64,000 bases of DNA from Massilia sp. YIM B02763 (GCF_030412015.1 NZ_JASNRD010000001.1:372001-436000), one strand, 5' to 3'. Positions 11,584-22,013 are shown, counted from the first letter of the stretch. Notes: a model not told the origin generated them from the sequence alone. Numbers and translations are program-made.

Positions 11584-13932
11584 TCAGAAGCCGGTACCCA
11601 TCTGGAACTGGAAGCGTTCCAGGCGGTCGCCCGGCTTGGAGTTCAAGGGCTTAGCATAACTCAACTTGAGCGGACCCACGGGCGAAATCCACGACAGGCC
11701 GATACCGGCCGAGGTACGCAGCTCGGACGGTCGGATCTTCTGGTTTTCCTGGTAGATCTGGCCCGCGTCGGCGAAGGTGAACCAGCGCAGCGAGCGGTCC
11801 TGGCCGCTGCCCGGGAACGGGAACTGCAGCTCGGCATTGCCGATGATGCGCTTGGAGCCGCCCAGCGCGTCGTAGGTGTACGGGTCGACGATGCCCAGCG
11901 ACGAGCTTTCGTAGCCGCGCACCGAACCGATGCCGCCGCCGTAGAAGTTCTTGAAGACCGGGTAGGCGTGGCCCTGCATGCCCTTGCCGTAATCGAGCTC
12001 GCCCTTCAGCGCCAGCGTCATCCAGCGCGTGATCGGACGGTACCACTGGTGTTCGTAGATCGCGCGGTAGTACTTGGCGTCGCCGAAGAAGTCGACTTCC
12101 AGGTTGGCGCGCTGGTAGCGGCCGCGGGTCGGGGTGACCGCGCTGTCGCGCGAGTCGCGGCCCCAGGCCACGGTCAGCGGGATCGAGTTGGTGGTCGCCG
12201 TGCCCACGCCGCTCGCCGGGCCGCCGTTCTGCATCACGAACTGCTTGTACAGCGTCGGGGAGCTCTCGTCCGTTTCCAGTTCCGTGCGTTCCACGCCGGC
12301 GCCGAAGTAGACGGTGTCGATCTCGGAGAACGGCACGCCGAAGGTCATGTTGCTGCCCAGCTGGCGCACCGAGTAGGAACCCAGGTTGATCGCCGGCGGA
12401 CGCGAGGTGCGCAGGTAGACCTGGAAGGCGCGCGAGACGCCTTCGTCGGTGAAGTACGGGTTGGTCTGCGCGAACGAGATCGTGCGGTTGTACTTGCTGG
12501 TGTTCAGTTCGATGCCGACGGTATTGCCCGAGCCGGCGAAGTTGGCCTGGGTGACCGAGGCCGTGAAGGTGAACTTCTCGGCCTGCGAGAACGCGCCGCC
12601 GATCATGAAGTTACCGGTCGGCTTCTCGACCACGGCGATGTTCACGTCGACCTGGTCGGTGGTGCCCTGCGATTCCGGCGTCTCGACGGTGACGTCCTTG
12701 AAGTAGCCGAGGCGGTCGACGCGGTCGCGCGACAGCTTCACGCGGTTCGGGTCGTACCACGAGCTCTCGAACTGGCGGAATTCGCGGCGGATGACTTCGT
12801 CGCGGGTGATGGTGTTGCCCGAGATGGTCATGTGGCGCACGTAGGCGCGCTTGCCCGGGTCGACGAAGAAGGTGAAAGCGACTTCGCGCTTCTCGCGGTT
12901 GATCTCCGGGTTGGCGGTGACGTTGGCGAAGGCGTAGCCGAAGCTCGCCAGGCGGTCGGCGATGCGCTTGTTCGACGCTTCCTGCAGGTCGCCCGAGTAG
13001 GTCTGGCCGGGTTTCAGCAGCACCAGGCTCTTGAGCTCTTCCTCGCGGCCGAACATCTCGCCGTCCATCTTGACGCCGGTGACGGTGTACTTGTCGCCCT
13101 CGGTGATGTTGATGGTCAGGTAGATGTCCTTCTTGTCCGGGGTGATCGACACCTGGGTCGATTCCACGTTCACCTCGAGGTAGCCATGGTTCAGGTACCA
13201 CGACTTGATGTTTTCCAGGTCGCCCGTCAGCTTCTGCTTGGAGTACTGGTCGGCCTTCGAGTACCAGGTGAACCAGCCCGAGGTCGACAGCTGCAGCAGG
13301 CCGCGCAGCTCCTTGTCGGAGAACGCCTTGTTGCCGACGATGTTGATCTGGCGGATCTTGGCGACGTCGCCCTCGTCCACGTTGAACATGACGTTCACGC
13401 GGTTACGCTCGATCGGGGTGACGGTGGTGGTGATCTTGACGCCGTACAGGCCGTGCGACAGGTACTGGCGCTTCAGTTCCTGCTCGGCGCGGTCGACCGA
13501 TGCCTTGTCGAAGATCTTGGTCTCGCCCACGCCGATCTCGCGCAGGGCCTTGACCAGCATGTCCTTCTCGAATTCCTTGGTGCCCGTGAAATCCACCGAG
13601 GCGATGGCCGGACGTTCCTCGACCAGCACCACCAGCACGCCGTTTTCCTCTTCCAGGCGGATGTCCTTGAAGAAGCCCGTCGCATACAGGGCCTTGATCG
13701 CGGCGGTGCCCTTGTCGTCGTCGAAGGTCTCGCCCACGCGCACCGGCAGGTAGCTGAACACCGTGCCCGCCTCGGTCCGCTGGATGCCTTCGACCCGGAT
13801 ATCCTTCACGACGAAGGGCGTGACGGCGGCCGCATGGCCGGCGCACAGGGCCAGCACGGCGGCGCCGATCAGGCTGCGTCGGGAAGACAGGACAAAGCTG
13901 GGCAGGGCAAGACGATCAGGTTGTAATTTCAT
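11584..13932 (-). CDS. bamA: Outer membrane protein assembly factor BamA
   Basis: 782 residues. This is the central subunit of the BAM machine that inserts beta-barrels into the outer membrane. There is a signal peptide (residues 1-35, ending GHAAA). Five POTRA domains follow (about 37-440; the first begins FVVKDIRVEGIQRTEAG), then a 16-strand barrel. The lid-lock motif VRGY is present in GGGIGSVRGYESSSLG. The C-terminus ends with phenylalanine, as expected for the barrel signal. The ATG at 13932 has no strong ribosome site. It sits between rseP and skp. Confidence 0.98.
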   Translation of the reverse strand: MKLQPDRLALPSFVLSSRRSLIGAAVLALCAGHAAAVTPFVVKDIRVEGIQRTEAGTVFSYLPVRVGETFDDDKGTAAIKALYATGFFKDIRLEEENGVLVVLVEERPAIASVDFTGTKEFEKDMLVKALREIGVGETKIFDKASVDRAEQELKRQYLSHGLYGVKITTTVTPIERNRVNVMFNVDEGDVAKIRQINIVGNKAFSDKELRGLLQLSTSGWFTWYSKADQYSKQKLTGDLENIKSWYLNHGYLEVNVESTQVSITPDKKDIYLTINITEGDKYTVTGVKMDGEMFGREEELKSLVLLKPGQTYSGDLQEASNKRIADRLASFGYAFANVTANPEINREKREVAFTFFVDPGKRAYVRHMTISGNTITRDEVIRREFRQFESSWYDPNRVKLSRDRVDRLGYFKDVTVETPESQGTTDQVDVNIAVVEKPTGNFMIGGAFSQAEKFTFTASVTQANFAGSGNTVGIELNTSKYNRTISFAQTNPYFTDEGVSRAFQVYLRTSRPPAINLGSYSVRQLGSNMTFGVPFSEIDTVYFGAGVERTELETDESSPTLYKQFVMQNGGPASGVGTATTNSIPLTVAWGRDSRDSAVTPTRGRYQRANLEVDFFGDAKYYRAIYEHQWYRPITRWMTLALKGELDYGKGMQGHAYPVFKNFYGGGIGSVRGYESSSLGIVDPYTYDALGGSKRIIGNAELQFPFPGSGQDRSLRWFTFADAGQIYQENQKIRPSELRTSAGIGLSWISPVGPLKLSYAKPLNSKPGDRLERFQFQMGTGF

Positions 13933-14022
13933 CGATTAATTCAGGTCAGTCATTGGACAACGTTTCGTGTTCTCAGCCCGTACTTATGCCGCTTCGAAGA
14001 AAAGACCTCGCGCGAAGTCCCT

Positions 14023-15363
14023 TCAAAGCAGCCGCACCAGGTCGTTGAAGACGGCAAGCGCCATCAGCATGAACAGCAGGCCTACCCCGGCACGTTGCGC
14101 GATCTCGTTGATGCGCGCCGATACGGGACGCCCGGTCAAAACTTCCAGCGAATAATACAGCAAATGGCCCCCATCCAGAACGGGAATTGGTAACAGATTC
14201 ATTACTCCCAGGGTGATGGAGATGAAGGCGATGAACTCCAGGAAGGGCTGCGCGCCCGCCCTGGCGGTCTGTCCGGCCACGTCGGCGATGGTGATCGGGC
14301 CGCTCACGTTCTTCAGCGAGACTTCGCCGACGATCATCTTGCCGACCATCTTGACGGTCATCGACGCCGTCTCCCAGGTGCGGTGCGCGCCGCGCGCCAG
14401 CGCCTCCAGCGGGCCCGATTTCACCTCGACCATCTCGGGCAACTGGGCCACGTACAGCTTGACGATGCCGTTGCCGGTGGCCGGGGCGCGCTCCGGCGCC
14501 AGCGCCAGCGGCACTTCCCGGCCGTCGCGCGTCACGCCCAGCTGCAGCGTGCGGCCGGCGGCGCCGCGCACGGCCTCGATGAAGCCGATGCCGTCCACGA
14601 CGGGTTTGCCGTCGATGTGCGTCACCACGTCGCCCGCGCGCAGCCCTGCCCTTTCGGCCGGGCCGCCCGGCAGCACCCGCTCGACGATCGCGCGCGGGCG
14701 CCACATATGCATGCCCAGCGCGCCCATCACGTCGCCGTCGACGTCCAGGGCCGCCATCTTCTGCTGCGGGATGACGGCGCGGTAGCTGCTGCCGTCGGCG
14801 GCGCGCAGCTCCAGCTCGGCGGCGCGCTTGTCCAGGACGGCGCGCACGATTTCCCAGCGCAGCTCGGTCCACGATTGCACGGGACGGCCGTCGACCGCCG
14901 TGACGGCGTCGCCGCCGCGCATGCCGGCCTGGTACACGGCCGAGGTCTCGGCCATGCCGCGCAGGCGCGTGCCCGGCTCTTCCTTGCCGCCCATGTAGAT
15001 CGCGGCCATGACGACGATGGCCAGGATGAAGTTGGCGAGCGGGCCGGCGGCCACGATGGCGATGCGTTTCCACACGCTCTGGCGGGTGAATTCCCGTTCC
15101 AGGTCCTTCTCGCTGGCCGGTGCCGTGGTCGGATCGCGCGCATCCAGCATCTTGACGTAGCCGCCCAGCGGCAGCGCGGAGATCGCCCATTCGGTCTGGT
15201 CCGGGCCGAAGCGGCGCGACCAGACGACGCGGCCCATGCCGACCGAGAAGCGCAGCACCTTCACGCCGCACAGGCGCGCGACCCAGTAGTGGCCCAGCTC
15301 GTGGAAGACGATCAATGGACCGAGCGCCAGCAGGAAGGCCAGCACGGTGGTGATCAGGCTCAT
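14023..15363 (-). CDS. rseP: Site-2 metalloprotease RseP
   Basis: 446 residues. An inner-membrane zinc protease that cuts anti-sigma factors such as RseA in the envelope stress response. The zinc motif HELGH is at residues 21-25, in the first membrane segment. PLGGYVKML follows. Two PDZ domains lie in the middle (about 115-300; the second is around VERVLPGGPAERAGLRAGD). The third zinc ligand region is LLPIPVLDGGHLLYY near the C-terminus. It starts one base after the dxr stop, so it is translationally coupled. Intact. Confidence 0.97.
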   Translation of the reverse strand: MSLITTVLAFLLALGPLIVFHELGHYWVARLCGVKVLRFSVGMGRVVWSRRFGPDQTEWAISALPLGGYVKMLDARDPTTAPASEKDLEREFTRQSVWKRIAIVAAGPLANFILAIVVMAAIYMGGKEEPGTRLRGMAETSAVYQAGMRGGDAVTAVDGRPVQSWTELRWEIVRAVLDKRAAELELRAADGSSYRAVIPQQKMAALDVDGDVMGALGMHMWRPRAIVERVLPGGPAERAGLRAGDVVTHIDGKPVVDGIGFIEAVRGAAGRTLQLGVTRDGREVPLALAPERAPATGNGIVKLYVAQLPEMVEVKSGPLEALARGAHRTWETASMTVKMVGKMIVGEVSLKNVSGPITIADVAGQTARAGAQPFLEFIAFISITLGVMNLLPIPVLDGGHLLYYSLEVLTGRPVSARINEIAQRAGVGLLFMLMALAVFNDLVRLL

Positions 15364-15364
15364 A

Positions 15365-16546
15365 TCAACCTCCTCGTCGGAGCCCGCCCACGATGCGCGA
15401 GGCCGCGTCGCGGGCGCACGCGTCCTGGGCCAGCACGGCGTCGATGCTCGAGGCGGCGCCGCACGGATTGTCGTCCATCACCTGGCGCACCACGCGGTCG
15501 ATGTCGCGGAAGCCGATATGGCGGTCCAGGAAGGCTTGGACCGCGACTTCGTTGGCCGCGTTCAGCAGCGCCGGCGCGGTACCGCCCGCGCGCAGCGCGT
15601 CGAAGGCCAGCGCCAGGCAGGGGAAGCGGTCGAAGTCGGGATGGTGGAACTGCAGCGCCGCCCACTGGGTCAGGTCCAGCTGGGCCACGCCGGACGCGAT
15701 GCGCTGCGGGTAGGCGAGCGCGTGGGCGATCGGGGTGCGCATGTCCGGATTGCCGAGCTGGGCCAGCACGGAGCCGTCCGCGTAGGACACCATCGAGTGG
15801 ATGACGCTCTGCGGATGGATCAGGACCTCGATGCGCTCGGCCGGCGCGCCGAACAGCCAGTGCGCCTCGATCACCTCGAGGCCCTTGTTCATCATCGTGG
15901 CCGAGTCGACCGAGATCTTGCGGCCCATCGACCAGTTCGGATGCTTGCATGCCTCTTCCGGCGTGACGGCTTCCAGCGTCTCGACGGCGCGATGCAGGAA
16001 CGGGCCGCCGGACGCGGTCAGGACGATCTTGGCCACGCCGGCGGCGTCCGGGTCACGGTCGTAGTGCGCCGGCAGCGACTGGAAGATCGCGTTGTGCTCG
16101 CTGTCGATGGGCAGCAGGGTCGCCTCGTGCTCCTTGACGGCGTCCATGAACAGCTGGCCGGACATGACGAGGGCTTCCTTGTTCGCCAGCAGCACCTTCT
16201 TGCCGGCGCGGGCCGCGGCCAGCGTCGGCGCGAGGCCGGCGGCGCCCACGATGGCGGCCATCACGGTATCGGTCTCGCTGCTGGCGGCGATCTCGCACAG
16301 CGCGGCTTCGCCGTGGGCGACGTCGACGTCCAGGCCCGCCAGCAGTTCGCGCAGGCGCGCCGCCGCTTCCGGGGTGCCGACCACGGCGCGCTGCGGACGG
16401 TGCCGGCGGCACTGGGCCGCCAGTTCCTCGACGCGGGAATGCGCGCTCAGGGCGTGGACGGCGTATTTGTCGGGATGACGCGCGAGGACGTCCAGGGTCG
16501 AGGCGCCGATCGAACCGGTGGCGCCCAGGATGGTGATGCGTTGCAT
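15365..16546 (-). CDS. dxr: 1-deoxy-D-xylulose 5-phosphate reductoisomerase
   Basis: 393 residues from the ATG at 16546; earlier in-frame ATGs (16558, 16576, 16582) lie in the inverted repeat region and add residues unlike the family. It converts DXP to MEP with NADPH, the second step of the MEP isoprenoid pathway, which feeds UppS nearby. Visible motifs are the NADPH loop [11 protein letters not shown] (3-13), [12 protein letters not shown], the metal site [19 protein letters not shown], and the C-terminal [13 protein letters not shown]. Its stop is one base before rseP. Confidence 0.97.
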   Translation of the reverse strand: MQRITILGATGSIGASTLDVLARHPDKYAVHALSAHSRVEELAAQCRRHRPQRAVVGTPEAAARLRELLAGLDVDVAHGEAALCEIAASSETDTVMAAIVGAAGLAPTLAAARAGKKVLLANKEALVMSGQLFMDAVKEHEATLLPIDSEHNAIFQSLPAHYDRDPDAAGVAKIVLTASGGPFLHRAVETLEAVTPEEACKHPNWSMGRKISVDSATMMNKGLEVIEAHWLFGAPAERIEVLIHPQSVIHSMVSYADGSVLAQLGNPDMRTPIAHALAYPQRIASGVAQLDLTQWAALQFHHPDFDRFPCLALAFDALRAGGTAPALLNAANEVAVQAFLDRHIGFRDIDRVVRQVMDDNPCGAASSIDAVLAQDACARDAASRIVGGLRRGG

Positions 16547-16562
16547 GGTGAGTTCCATATAA

Positions 16563-16659
16563 GGTCGGTTCAACATGGTCATGGCTAGGCGCAGCGACGA
16601 AGACAGTGCTGTTGCACGGCAAGGAGCTGCAACGACGCCATGGCCATGTTTAACCGACC
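16563..16659. repeat. 97-bp inverted repeat between cdsA and dxr
   Basis: Arms of 23 bases (16563-16585 and 16637-16659) are complementary at 21 positions. The 51 bases between them contain a further hairpin (GTTGCA at 16611-16616 with TGCAAC at 16628-16633). The element fills nearly the whole gap between cdsA and dxr. It has no U tract, and no second copy was found in the window. It could be a small non-coding mobile element or an RNA structure affecting dxr expression. Confidence 0.75.
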
Positions 16660-16661
16660 GC

Positions 16662-17489
16662 TCAAAGGCGCGAGCCGATCAGTGCGGCAAGCGGAAGAAC
16701 CGGAATCAGGGCATCGATCCGGTCGAGCACGCCGCCGTGGCCGGGCAGCAGGTTGCTGCTGTCCTTCATGCCGGCACGGCGCTTGAGCTGGGATTCGAAC
16801 AGGTCGCCGACGATGCTGGCGGCGACCATCAGGACCAGGATGGCCAGCAGCGCCGGCCAGCCGAACGCGGCCTGCACGCGGGCGGCGAAGGTGTTGGCGA
16901 AGGCCGGGCCGCCGAAGGCGACCGACAGCGAGGCCAGCACGAGCACGGCGATGCCGCCGCCGATCGCCCCTTCCCAGGACTTGCCCGGGGAAATGGACGG
17001 GGCCAGCTTGCGCTTGCCGAAGGCCTTGCCGGCGAAATAGGCGCCGATATCGGCGACCCAGACGATCGCCAGCACGGACAGCAGGAACAGCGGCGAATAC
17101 GAGTACAGCGCGACGATGGCCGTGAAGCAGCCGACGATGCCGAAGCCGTAGACGAGGCTCAGGATCGTGTTGGGCGTCGTGCCCAGCGGCGGCAGGCCCG
17201 TCTTCAGCGACGGGGCGAAGCGGGCGATCCAGAGGGCCACGCTGAGCGCCGCCCAGAACGAGGGATTGATGCGGTCGGTAAAGACCGCGACGGCGAACGC
17301 GGCCGTCCACAACAGGGCGATGACGTGGGCGTTCTGGGTGCCCGGATTGAACAGCCGGAAGCATTCCCAGATCGCGGCGCCGAAGAACACGGTTGCCACC
17401 ACCGCGAAGGCCGTGAAGTTGTTGAAGTAAAGAATGGGCAGCAGGACTGCCAACAGCACGACGGCGGTGATGACACGGGTTTTCAGCAT
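16662..17489 (-). CDS. cdsA: Phosphatidate cytidylyltransferase
   Basis: 275 residues. Makes CDP-diacylglycerol from phosphatidic acid and CTP for all phospholipids. It is a polytopic membrane protein with about eight hydrophobic segments, starting [17 protein letters not shown]. The CDS signature is visible as [31 protein letters not shown] and then [34 protein letters not shown], with the conserved aspartates. It follows uppS by five bases. Confidence 0.96.
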   Translation of the reverse strand: MLKTRVITAVVLLAVLLPILYFNNFTAFAVVATVFFGAAIWECFRLFNPGTQNAHVIALLWTAAFAVAVFTDRINPSFWAALSVALWIARFAPSLKTGLPPLGTTPNTILSLVYGFGIVGCFTAIVALYSYSPLFLLSVLAIVWVADIGAYFAGKAFGKRKLAPSISPGKSWEGAIGGGIAVLVLASLSVAFGGPAFANTFAARVQAAFGWPALLAILVLMVAASIVGDLFESQLKRRAGMKDSSNLLPGHGGVLDRIDALIPVLPLAALIGSRL

Positions 17490-17494
17490 GCGTT

Positions 17495-18247
17495 TTACTT
17501 GGCCTTGTTAGCTACTTGCTCTCCGGTACGGCCGAAGCGGCGTTCCCGGCTCTGGTAGGACGCGATCGCCGTGTCCAGCGATTCGGGCGAGAAATCCGGC
17601 CAGAAGGTATCGGTGAAATACAGCTCGGAATACGCGAGCTGCCACAGCAGGAAGTTCGAGATGCGCTCTTCCCCGCCGGTGCGGATGAACAGGTCCGGCT
17701 CGGGCGCATAGGCCATCGCCAGGTGCGGCGCCAGCATCTCTTCGGTATAGTCCGTGGTGCCGGGGTTGGCCGCGACCATCTTGCTCGTCGCCTGCATGAT
17801 ATCCCAGCGGCCGCCATAGTTGGCGCACACGGTCACGGTGAGGCGGCTGTTGTTGGCCGTGCGGCGCTCGGCATTGGCGATCATGTCCTGCAGCTTCGGG
17901 TCGAAGCGCGACAGGTCGCCCACCACCTTCAGGCGGATGTTATTCGCGTGCATCTTCGACACTTCACGCTCGAGCGCGGTGACGAACAGGCCCATCAGGT
18001 AGGACACTTCGTCGGCCGGGCGGCGCCAGTTTTCCGAAGAAAAGGCGAACAGCGTCAGGTATTCGACACCGCGCTCCACGCAGGCCTCGACGATCTTGCG
18101 CACGGCATCCACGCCCTTGACGTGGCCGGCCACGCGCGGCAGCAGGCGCTTGGTGGCCCAACGGCCATTGCCGTCCATGATGATGGCGATATGGCGGGGC
18201 ACCGTGGGCGCGTCGGGTACGGCGGCGGTCGAGCTTTTGAAAATCAT
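17495..18247 (-). CDS. uppS: Isoprenyl transferase (undecaprenyl diphosphate synthase)
   Basis: 250 residues. This cis-prenyltransferase makes the C55 carrier lipid for peptidoglycan and O-antigen. Motifs are [12 protein letters not shown] (with the catalytic Asp), [38 protein letters not shown], and [30 protein letters not shown]. The ATG is at 18247. The 173-bp gap from frr contains a GC-rich hairpin, so a separate promoter is possible, but none is convincing. Confidence 0.97.
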   Translation of the reverse strand: MIFKSSTAAVPDAPTVPRHIAIIMDGNGRWATKRLLPRVAGHVKGVDAVRKIVEACVERGVEYLTLFAFSSENWRRPADEVSYLMGLFVTALEREVSKMHANNIRLKVVGDLSRFDPKLQDMIANAERRTANNSRLTVTVCANYGGRWDIMQATSKMVAANPGTTDYTEEMLAPHLAMAYAPEPDLFIRTGGEERISNFLLWQLAYSELYFTDTFWPDFSPESLDTAIASYQSRERRFGRTGEQVANKAK

Positions 18248-18393
18248 AAATCAGGCCAGAGGCGGCCGACCGGTCCAGCCGGGTCGGTCACGCGGATGCG
18301 GCGTCAACAATGCAATAAAGATCGCAATTTTACCTTACCGCAAAAACAACGGGAGCGGAGCGGCAAAGCCGGTCCGCCCTTCCATGACGAATT

Positions 18394-18413
18394 GCCGGCC
18401 GCAAGGGGCCGGC
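18394..18413 (-). other. GC-rich hairpin after frr
   Basis: GCCGGCC and GGCCGGC arms (7 bp) around six bases, eight bases after the frr stop codon. There is no U tract, so it may stabilise the 3' end of the frr message rather than terminate it. Confidence 0.4.
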
Positions 18414-18420
18414 GGCGGCG

Positions 18421-18981
18421 TCACACCGTCATGACTTCCTTTTCCTTCTCGGCGACCAGCTTGTCGATGTCGACGACGGCCTTGTCGGTCATCTTCTGGA
18501 TGTCGTCCTGGGCGCGGCGCTCCTCGTCTTCCGAGATCGCCTTGTCCTTGACCAGCTTCTTGAGCTGTTCGTTGCCGTCGCGGCGCACGTTGCGCACGGC
18601 GATCTTCGCGTCTTCCGCTTCCGACTTGCACAGCTTGACCATTTCCTTGCGGCGCTCTTCGGTCAGCGGCGGGGTCGGCACGCGGATCATTTCGCCGAAC
18701 GAGGACGGGTTCAGGCCCAGGTCGGAGTCGCGGATGGCTTTCTCGACGGTGTTCAGCATCTTCTTTTCATAGGGCTGGACACCGATCGTGCGGGCGTCGA
18801 TCAGGGTCAGGTTGGCGACCTGGGACAACTGGGTCGGCGAACCGTAGTAATCGACCATGACGGAGTCGAGGATGCCAACGTGGGCGCGGCCGGTGCGGAC
18901 CTTGGCCAGGTTGGCGCGCAGGGTCTCGATGGACTTCGCCATCTTGTCCTGGGCATTTTTCTTGACGTCAGCTACAGACAT
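18421..18981 (-). CDS. frr: Ribosome recycling factor
   Basis: 186 residues from the ATG at 18981, with AGGAG seven bases upstream; a longer open frame lacks support. It splits the post-termination ribosome with EF-G. Visible family features: [49 protein letters not shown], and [33 protein letters not shown]. Length and order (pyrH-frr-uppS) are standard. Confidence 0.97.
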   Translation of the reverse strand: MSVADVKKNAQDKMAKSIETLRANLAKVRTGRAHVGILDSVMVDYYGSPTQLSQVANLTLIDARTIGVQPYEKKMLNTVEKAIRDSDLGLNPSSFGEMIRVPTPPLTEERRKEMVKLCKSEAEDAKIAVRNVRRDGNEQLKKLVKDKAISEDEERRAQDDIQKMTDKAVVDIDKLVAEKEKEVMTV

Positions 18982-19007
18982 GCTGCTCTCCTGTATTTCA
19001 AATGATG

Positions 19008-19724
19008 TTAAACGTGTACGAGTGTACCTTCGTCTTCGCCCATGATCACGCGCTTGAGCGCGCCCGGCTTGACGATGGAGAACACCTTGATCGGCAGCTT
19101 CTGGTCGCGGCACAGGGCGAACGCGGTGGCGTCCATCACCTGCAGGTGCTTGGCGATCGCCTCGTCGAACGAGATCGACTCGTAGCGGGTCGCGTGCGGA
19201 TCCTTCTTCGGATCGGCAGTATAGACGCCATCGACCTTGGTTGCCTTCAAAACAATCTCGGCCGAGATCTCGGAGCCGCGCAGCGCGGCGGCCGTGTCGG
19301 TGGTGAAGAAGGGGTTGCCGGTGCCGGCGGCGAACACGACGACCTTGCCTTCCTCCAGGTACTGCAGCGCCTTCGGGCGCACGTAGGGCTCGACCACCTG
19401 CTCGATGCCGATCGCCGACATCACGCGCGCGGTGATGCCCTGCTGGCGCATCGCGTCGGCCAGCGCCAATGCGTTCATGACGGTTGCCAGCATGCCCATG
19501 TAGTCGGCGGTCGCGCGGTCCATGCCCTGCGCGCCCGGCGCCACGCCGCGGAAGATGTTGCCGCCGCCGATCACCACCGCCAGCTCCACGCCCAGCTTCG
19601 ACACCTCCGCCACGTCGGCGACCATGCGCTCGATGGTGGCGCGGTTGATGCCGAACGGATCGTCACCCATCAGCGCTTCGCCAGACAGTTTGAGGAGGAC
19701 TCGTTGGTAGGCTGGTTTTGTCAT
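19008..19724 (-). CDS. pyrH: Uridylate kinase
   Basis: 238 residues from the ATG at 19724 with AGGAG eight bases upstream. It phosphorylates UMP to UDP. Family motifs are [64 protein letters not shown], and [17 protein letters not shown]. The gap from tsf holds a terminator and a pair of REP-like palindromes, so pyrH may have its own promoter, although none is obvious. Confidence 0.97.
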   Translation of the reverse strand: MTKPAYQRVLLKLSGEALMGDDPFGINRATIERMVADVAEVSKLGVELAVVIGGGNIFRGVAPGAQGMDRATADYMGMLATVMNALALADAMRQQGITARVMSAIGIEQVVEPYVRPKALQYLEEGKVVVFAAGTGNPFFTTDTAAALRGSEISAEIVLKATKVDGVYTADPKKDPHATRYESISFDEAIAKHLQVMDATAFALCRDQKLPIKVFSIVKPGALKRVIMGEDEGTLVHV

Positions 19725-19790
19725 GAATGGGGCTCCTGTATGGTGATGTGTTTCGAATCCGGTTTTCGCCCCTGGCGTCGCCGCCGGGAC

Positions 19791-19935
19791 GTAGGGTGGA
19801 CGGCTCCGCCGTCCACGCGGTGATAGCCGGGACCGCCTTGTCGGGCACGAACACGAAGCCGCTTTCCTTCGCTCGCGCACTCGACGGCGACGCTGCAAAC
19901 TATCACTGCGTGGGCGGCATAGCCGCCCACCCTAC
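19791..19935. repeat. Pair of opposed REP-like palindromes between tsf and pyrH
   Basis: A 29-base palindromic unit beginning GTAGGGTGGACGG (19791-19819) faces an inverted relative ending CCGCCCACCCTAC (19908-19935), about 90 bases apart. The same unit occurs at 26473-26500, 44856-44949 and 63908-63985. The opposed pair layout is like a bacterial interspersed mosaic element. Confidence 0.8.
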
Positions 19936-19936
19936 C

Positions 19937-19986
19937 GGAGCCCGCAATCGCGGGCTCCTGCAAAAACGGGCCTTGCGGCCCGTTTT
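19937..19986 (-). terminator. tsf terminator with a second hairpin
   Basis: Just after the tsf stop, AAAACGGGCC and GGCCCGTTTT (19963-19972 and 19977-19986) form a 10-bp stem around four bases, followed by a run of U (from 19966). A second perfect 9-bp hairpin, GGAGCCCGC/GCGGGCTCC (19937-19958), follows. This is a strong intrinsic terminator. Confidence 0.85.
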
Positions 19987-19991
19987 CTTTA

Positions 19992-20900
19992 TTACTGCTT
20001 GACGGCAGCCATCTGGGCTGCGACTTCGGCTGCGAAGTCGTCGACCTTCTTCTCGATGCCTTCGCCGACCACGTACATCGTGAACGCTTTCACGGTGGTG
20101 TTGGCGGCCTTCAGCATCTGCTCGATGCTCTGCTTGTCGTTCTTCACGAATGCCTGGTTGAACAGCGACACTTCCTTCAGGTACTTCTGCACCGAACCGT
20201 CGATACGCTTGGCGACGATGTCGGCCGATTGCGGCTGCTTGCCTTCGGCGACGGCCTTGTCGGCGTCTTCCTGGGCTTTCAGCTGAGCAACCGAACGCTC
20301 TTTCTCGATCAGGTCGGCCGGCACTTGCTCCGACGACAAGGCGACCGGCTTCATGGCGGCGATGTGCATCGCGACGTCCTTGCCGACTTGCTCGTCGGCG
20401 CCGTCGTAGTCGACGATCACGCCGATGCGGGCGCCGTGCAGGTACGATGCCAGCTTGCCGGTGGTTTCGAAGCGCTGGAAGCGGCGCACGGTCATATTCT
20501 CGCCGATCTTGCCGATCAGTGCGGTACGGATGTCGTCGAAGGTCTTGCCGTCGACCGGCAGGGCTGCCAGGGCGGCGACGTCGGCCGGGTTCTGCTCGGC
20601 GACCAGCTTGGCGGCCAGGTTGGCCATGGCCAGGAAGTCGTCGTTCTTGGCGACGAAGTCGGTTTCGCTGTTGATTTCGACGAGCGCGCCGATGTTGCCG
20701 TTGATGTAAGCCGAGACCACGCCTTCGGCGGTCACGCGCGACGATGCCTTCGATGCCTTGCCGCCCAGCTTGACGCGCAGGATCTCTTCGGCACGTGCCA
20801 TGTCGCCTTCGGCTTCATTCAGTGCCTTCTTGCATTCCATCATCGGGGCATCGGTCTTGGCGCGCAGTTCGCCGACCATCGCTGCAGTAATCGCTGCCAT
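19992..20900 (-). CDS. tsf: Translation elongation factor Ts
   Basis: 302 residues. Guanine nucleotide exchange factor for EF-Tu. The N-terminal UBA-like domain and signature are [20 protein letters not shown] and [12 protein letters not shown] (core). Two core subdomains and a C-terminal helical module around [25 protein letters not shown] follow. Length is normal for betaproteobacteria. It is downstream of rpsB with a terminator-like hairpin between, so read-through probably sets its level relative to S2. Confidence 0.98.
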   Translation of the reverse strand: MAAITAAMVGELRAKTDAPMMECKKALNEAEGDMARAEEILRVKLGGKASKASSRVTAEGVVSAYINGNIGALVEINSETDFVAKNDDFLAMANLAAKLVAEQNPADVAALAALPVDGKTFDDIRTALIGKIGENMTVRRFQRFETTGKLASYLHGARIGVIVDYDGADEQVGKDVAMHIAAMKPVALSSEQVPADLIEKERSVAQLKAQEDADKAVAEGKQPQSADIVAKRIDGSVQKYLKEVSLFNQAFVKNDKQSIEQMLKAANTTVKAFTMYVVGEGIEKKVDDFAAEVAAQMAAVKQ

Positions 20901-20958
20901 GTGTATTCTCCTAAGTTTTAATCTGGTATCTGAAAACTACCGAATTCGAATCCGTTTG

Positions 20959-20981
20959 AAAAAAGGGGCGCCCGGCGCCCC
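20959..20981 (-). terminator. Terminator/attenuator between rpsB and tsf
   Basis: On the minus strand a near-perfect GC palindrome GGGGCGCC-G-GGCGCCCC (20965-20981) is followed at once by six U (20964-20959). It sits 38 bases after rpsB and 58 bases before tsf. The strong stem plus U tract should end some transcripts after rpsB. Confidence 0.8.
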
Positions 20982-21018
20982 TTCTTCCAGCGGCGGACGC
21001 ACGCCCGCCGTCATTCAA

Positions 21019-21765
21019 TTACGCTTGCTCGTTGACTTCGACGAAGTCGTCGGCCGACTTGGCCATTTCGACGATTTCGGCGGTCGAGTTGGCACGGCCT
21101 TCCAGGATCGCATCGGCGACGCCGCGTGCGTACAGGGTGATGGCCTTCGACGAGTCGTCGTTACCCGGGATCACGTGGGTGACGCCTTCCGGCGAGTGGT
21201 TGGTGTCGACCACGCCGATGACCGGGATGCCCAGCTTGCCGGCTTCGGTGACGGCGCCCTTGTGGTAGCCGACGTCGACGACGAAGATCGCGTCCGGCAC
21301 GCCTTGCAGGTCCTTGATGCCGCCGATCGACTTCTGCAGCTTTTCCAGTTCGCGCGAGAACATCAGCGCTTCTTTCTTGCTCATCTTCTCGACTTCACCC
21401 GACTCGATGGCGGCTTCCATGTCCTTCAGGCGCTTGATCGAGGTCTTGATGGTCTTGAAGTTGGTCAGCATGCCGCCCAGCCAGCGCTGGTCGACGTACG
21501 GCACGCCTGCGCGCTGCGCTTCGGCGGCGATGATGTCGCGGGCCTGGCGCTTGGTGCCCACCAGCAGGATGGTGCCGCGGTTGGCGGCGATCTGCTTGAT
21601 GGTCTTCATCGCATCCTGGTACATCGCCATGGTCTTTTCCAGGTTGATGATGTGGATCTTGTTGCGATGACCGAAGATGAACGGGGCCATTTTCGGGTTC
21701 CAGAAACGGGTCTGGTGGCCGAAGTGAACACCGGCTTCCAGCATTTCGCGCATAGTGACAGACAT
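21019..21765 (-). CDS. rpsB: 30S ribosomal protein S2
   Basis: 248 residues from the ATG at 21765, with GGAG seven bases upstream. Family motifs: [60 protein letters not shown], and [11 protein letters not shown]. Length is standard. It is the first gene of the long minus-strand cluster and has a promoter and a leader of about 134 bases. It is divergent from map. Confidence 0.98.
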   Translation of the reverse strand: MSVTMREMLEAGVHFGHQTRFWNPKMAPFIFGHRNKIHIINLEKTMAMYQDAMKTIKQIAANRGTILLVGTKRQARDIIAAEAQRAGVPYVDQRWLGGMLTNFKTIKTSIKRLKDMEAAIESGEVEKMSKKEALMFSRELEKLQKSIGGIKDLQGVPDAIFVVDVGYHKGAVTEAGKLGIPVIGVVDTNHSPEGVTHVIPGNDDSSKAITLYARGVADAILEGRANSTAEIVEMAKSADDFVEVNEQA

Positions 21766-21905
21766 GTAATTCTCCAGGGTTGGTTTCTTGAACGACGGCC
21801 GGTACACCCCTTCGGGGCACCCTTGTCGGCCGCATTCGCGATTTAAAAAAGGCTTGTTTGCTACGTTTTTACCGCATCGCTCGATACGAACACGAGCAAC
21901 CCGAG

Positions 21906-21934
21906 ATTCTAGCGGGATTTACGTCACCGCGCAA
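21906..21934 (-). promoter_or_regulatory. rpsB promoter
   Basis: On the minus strand TTGCGC (21929-21934), 17-base spacer, TAGAAT (21906-21911). The spacing is optimal and the -10 matches 5/6. Transcription would start near 21899, leaving a long leader that contains a CCCC-GAA-GGGG hairpin within a larger GGCC-flanked fold at about 21794-21832. This is where S2 autoregulation would be expected. Confidence 0.7.
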
Positions 21935-22013
21935 CCGAAACCCATGTCATTTCGCTCTTGGAGGCGCGTCGCCAGCGGTGGCGGCCGCCGTCCCGCGCCA
22001 CTGCCGGATCACA

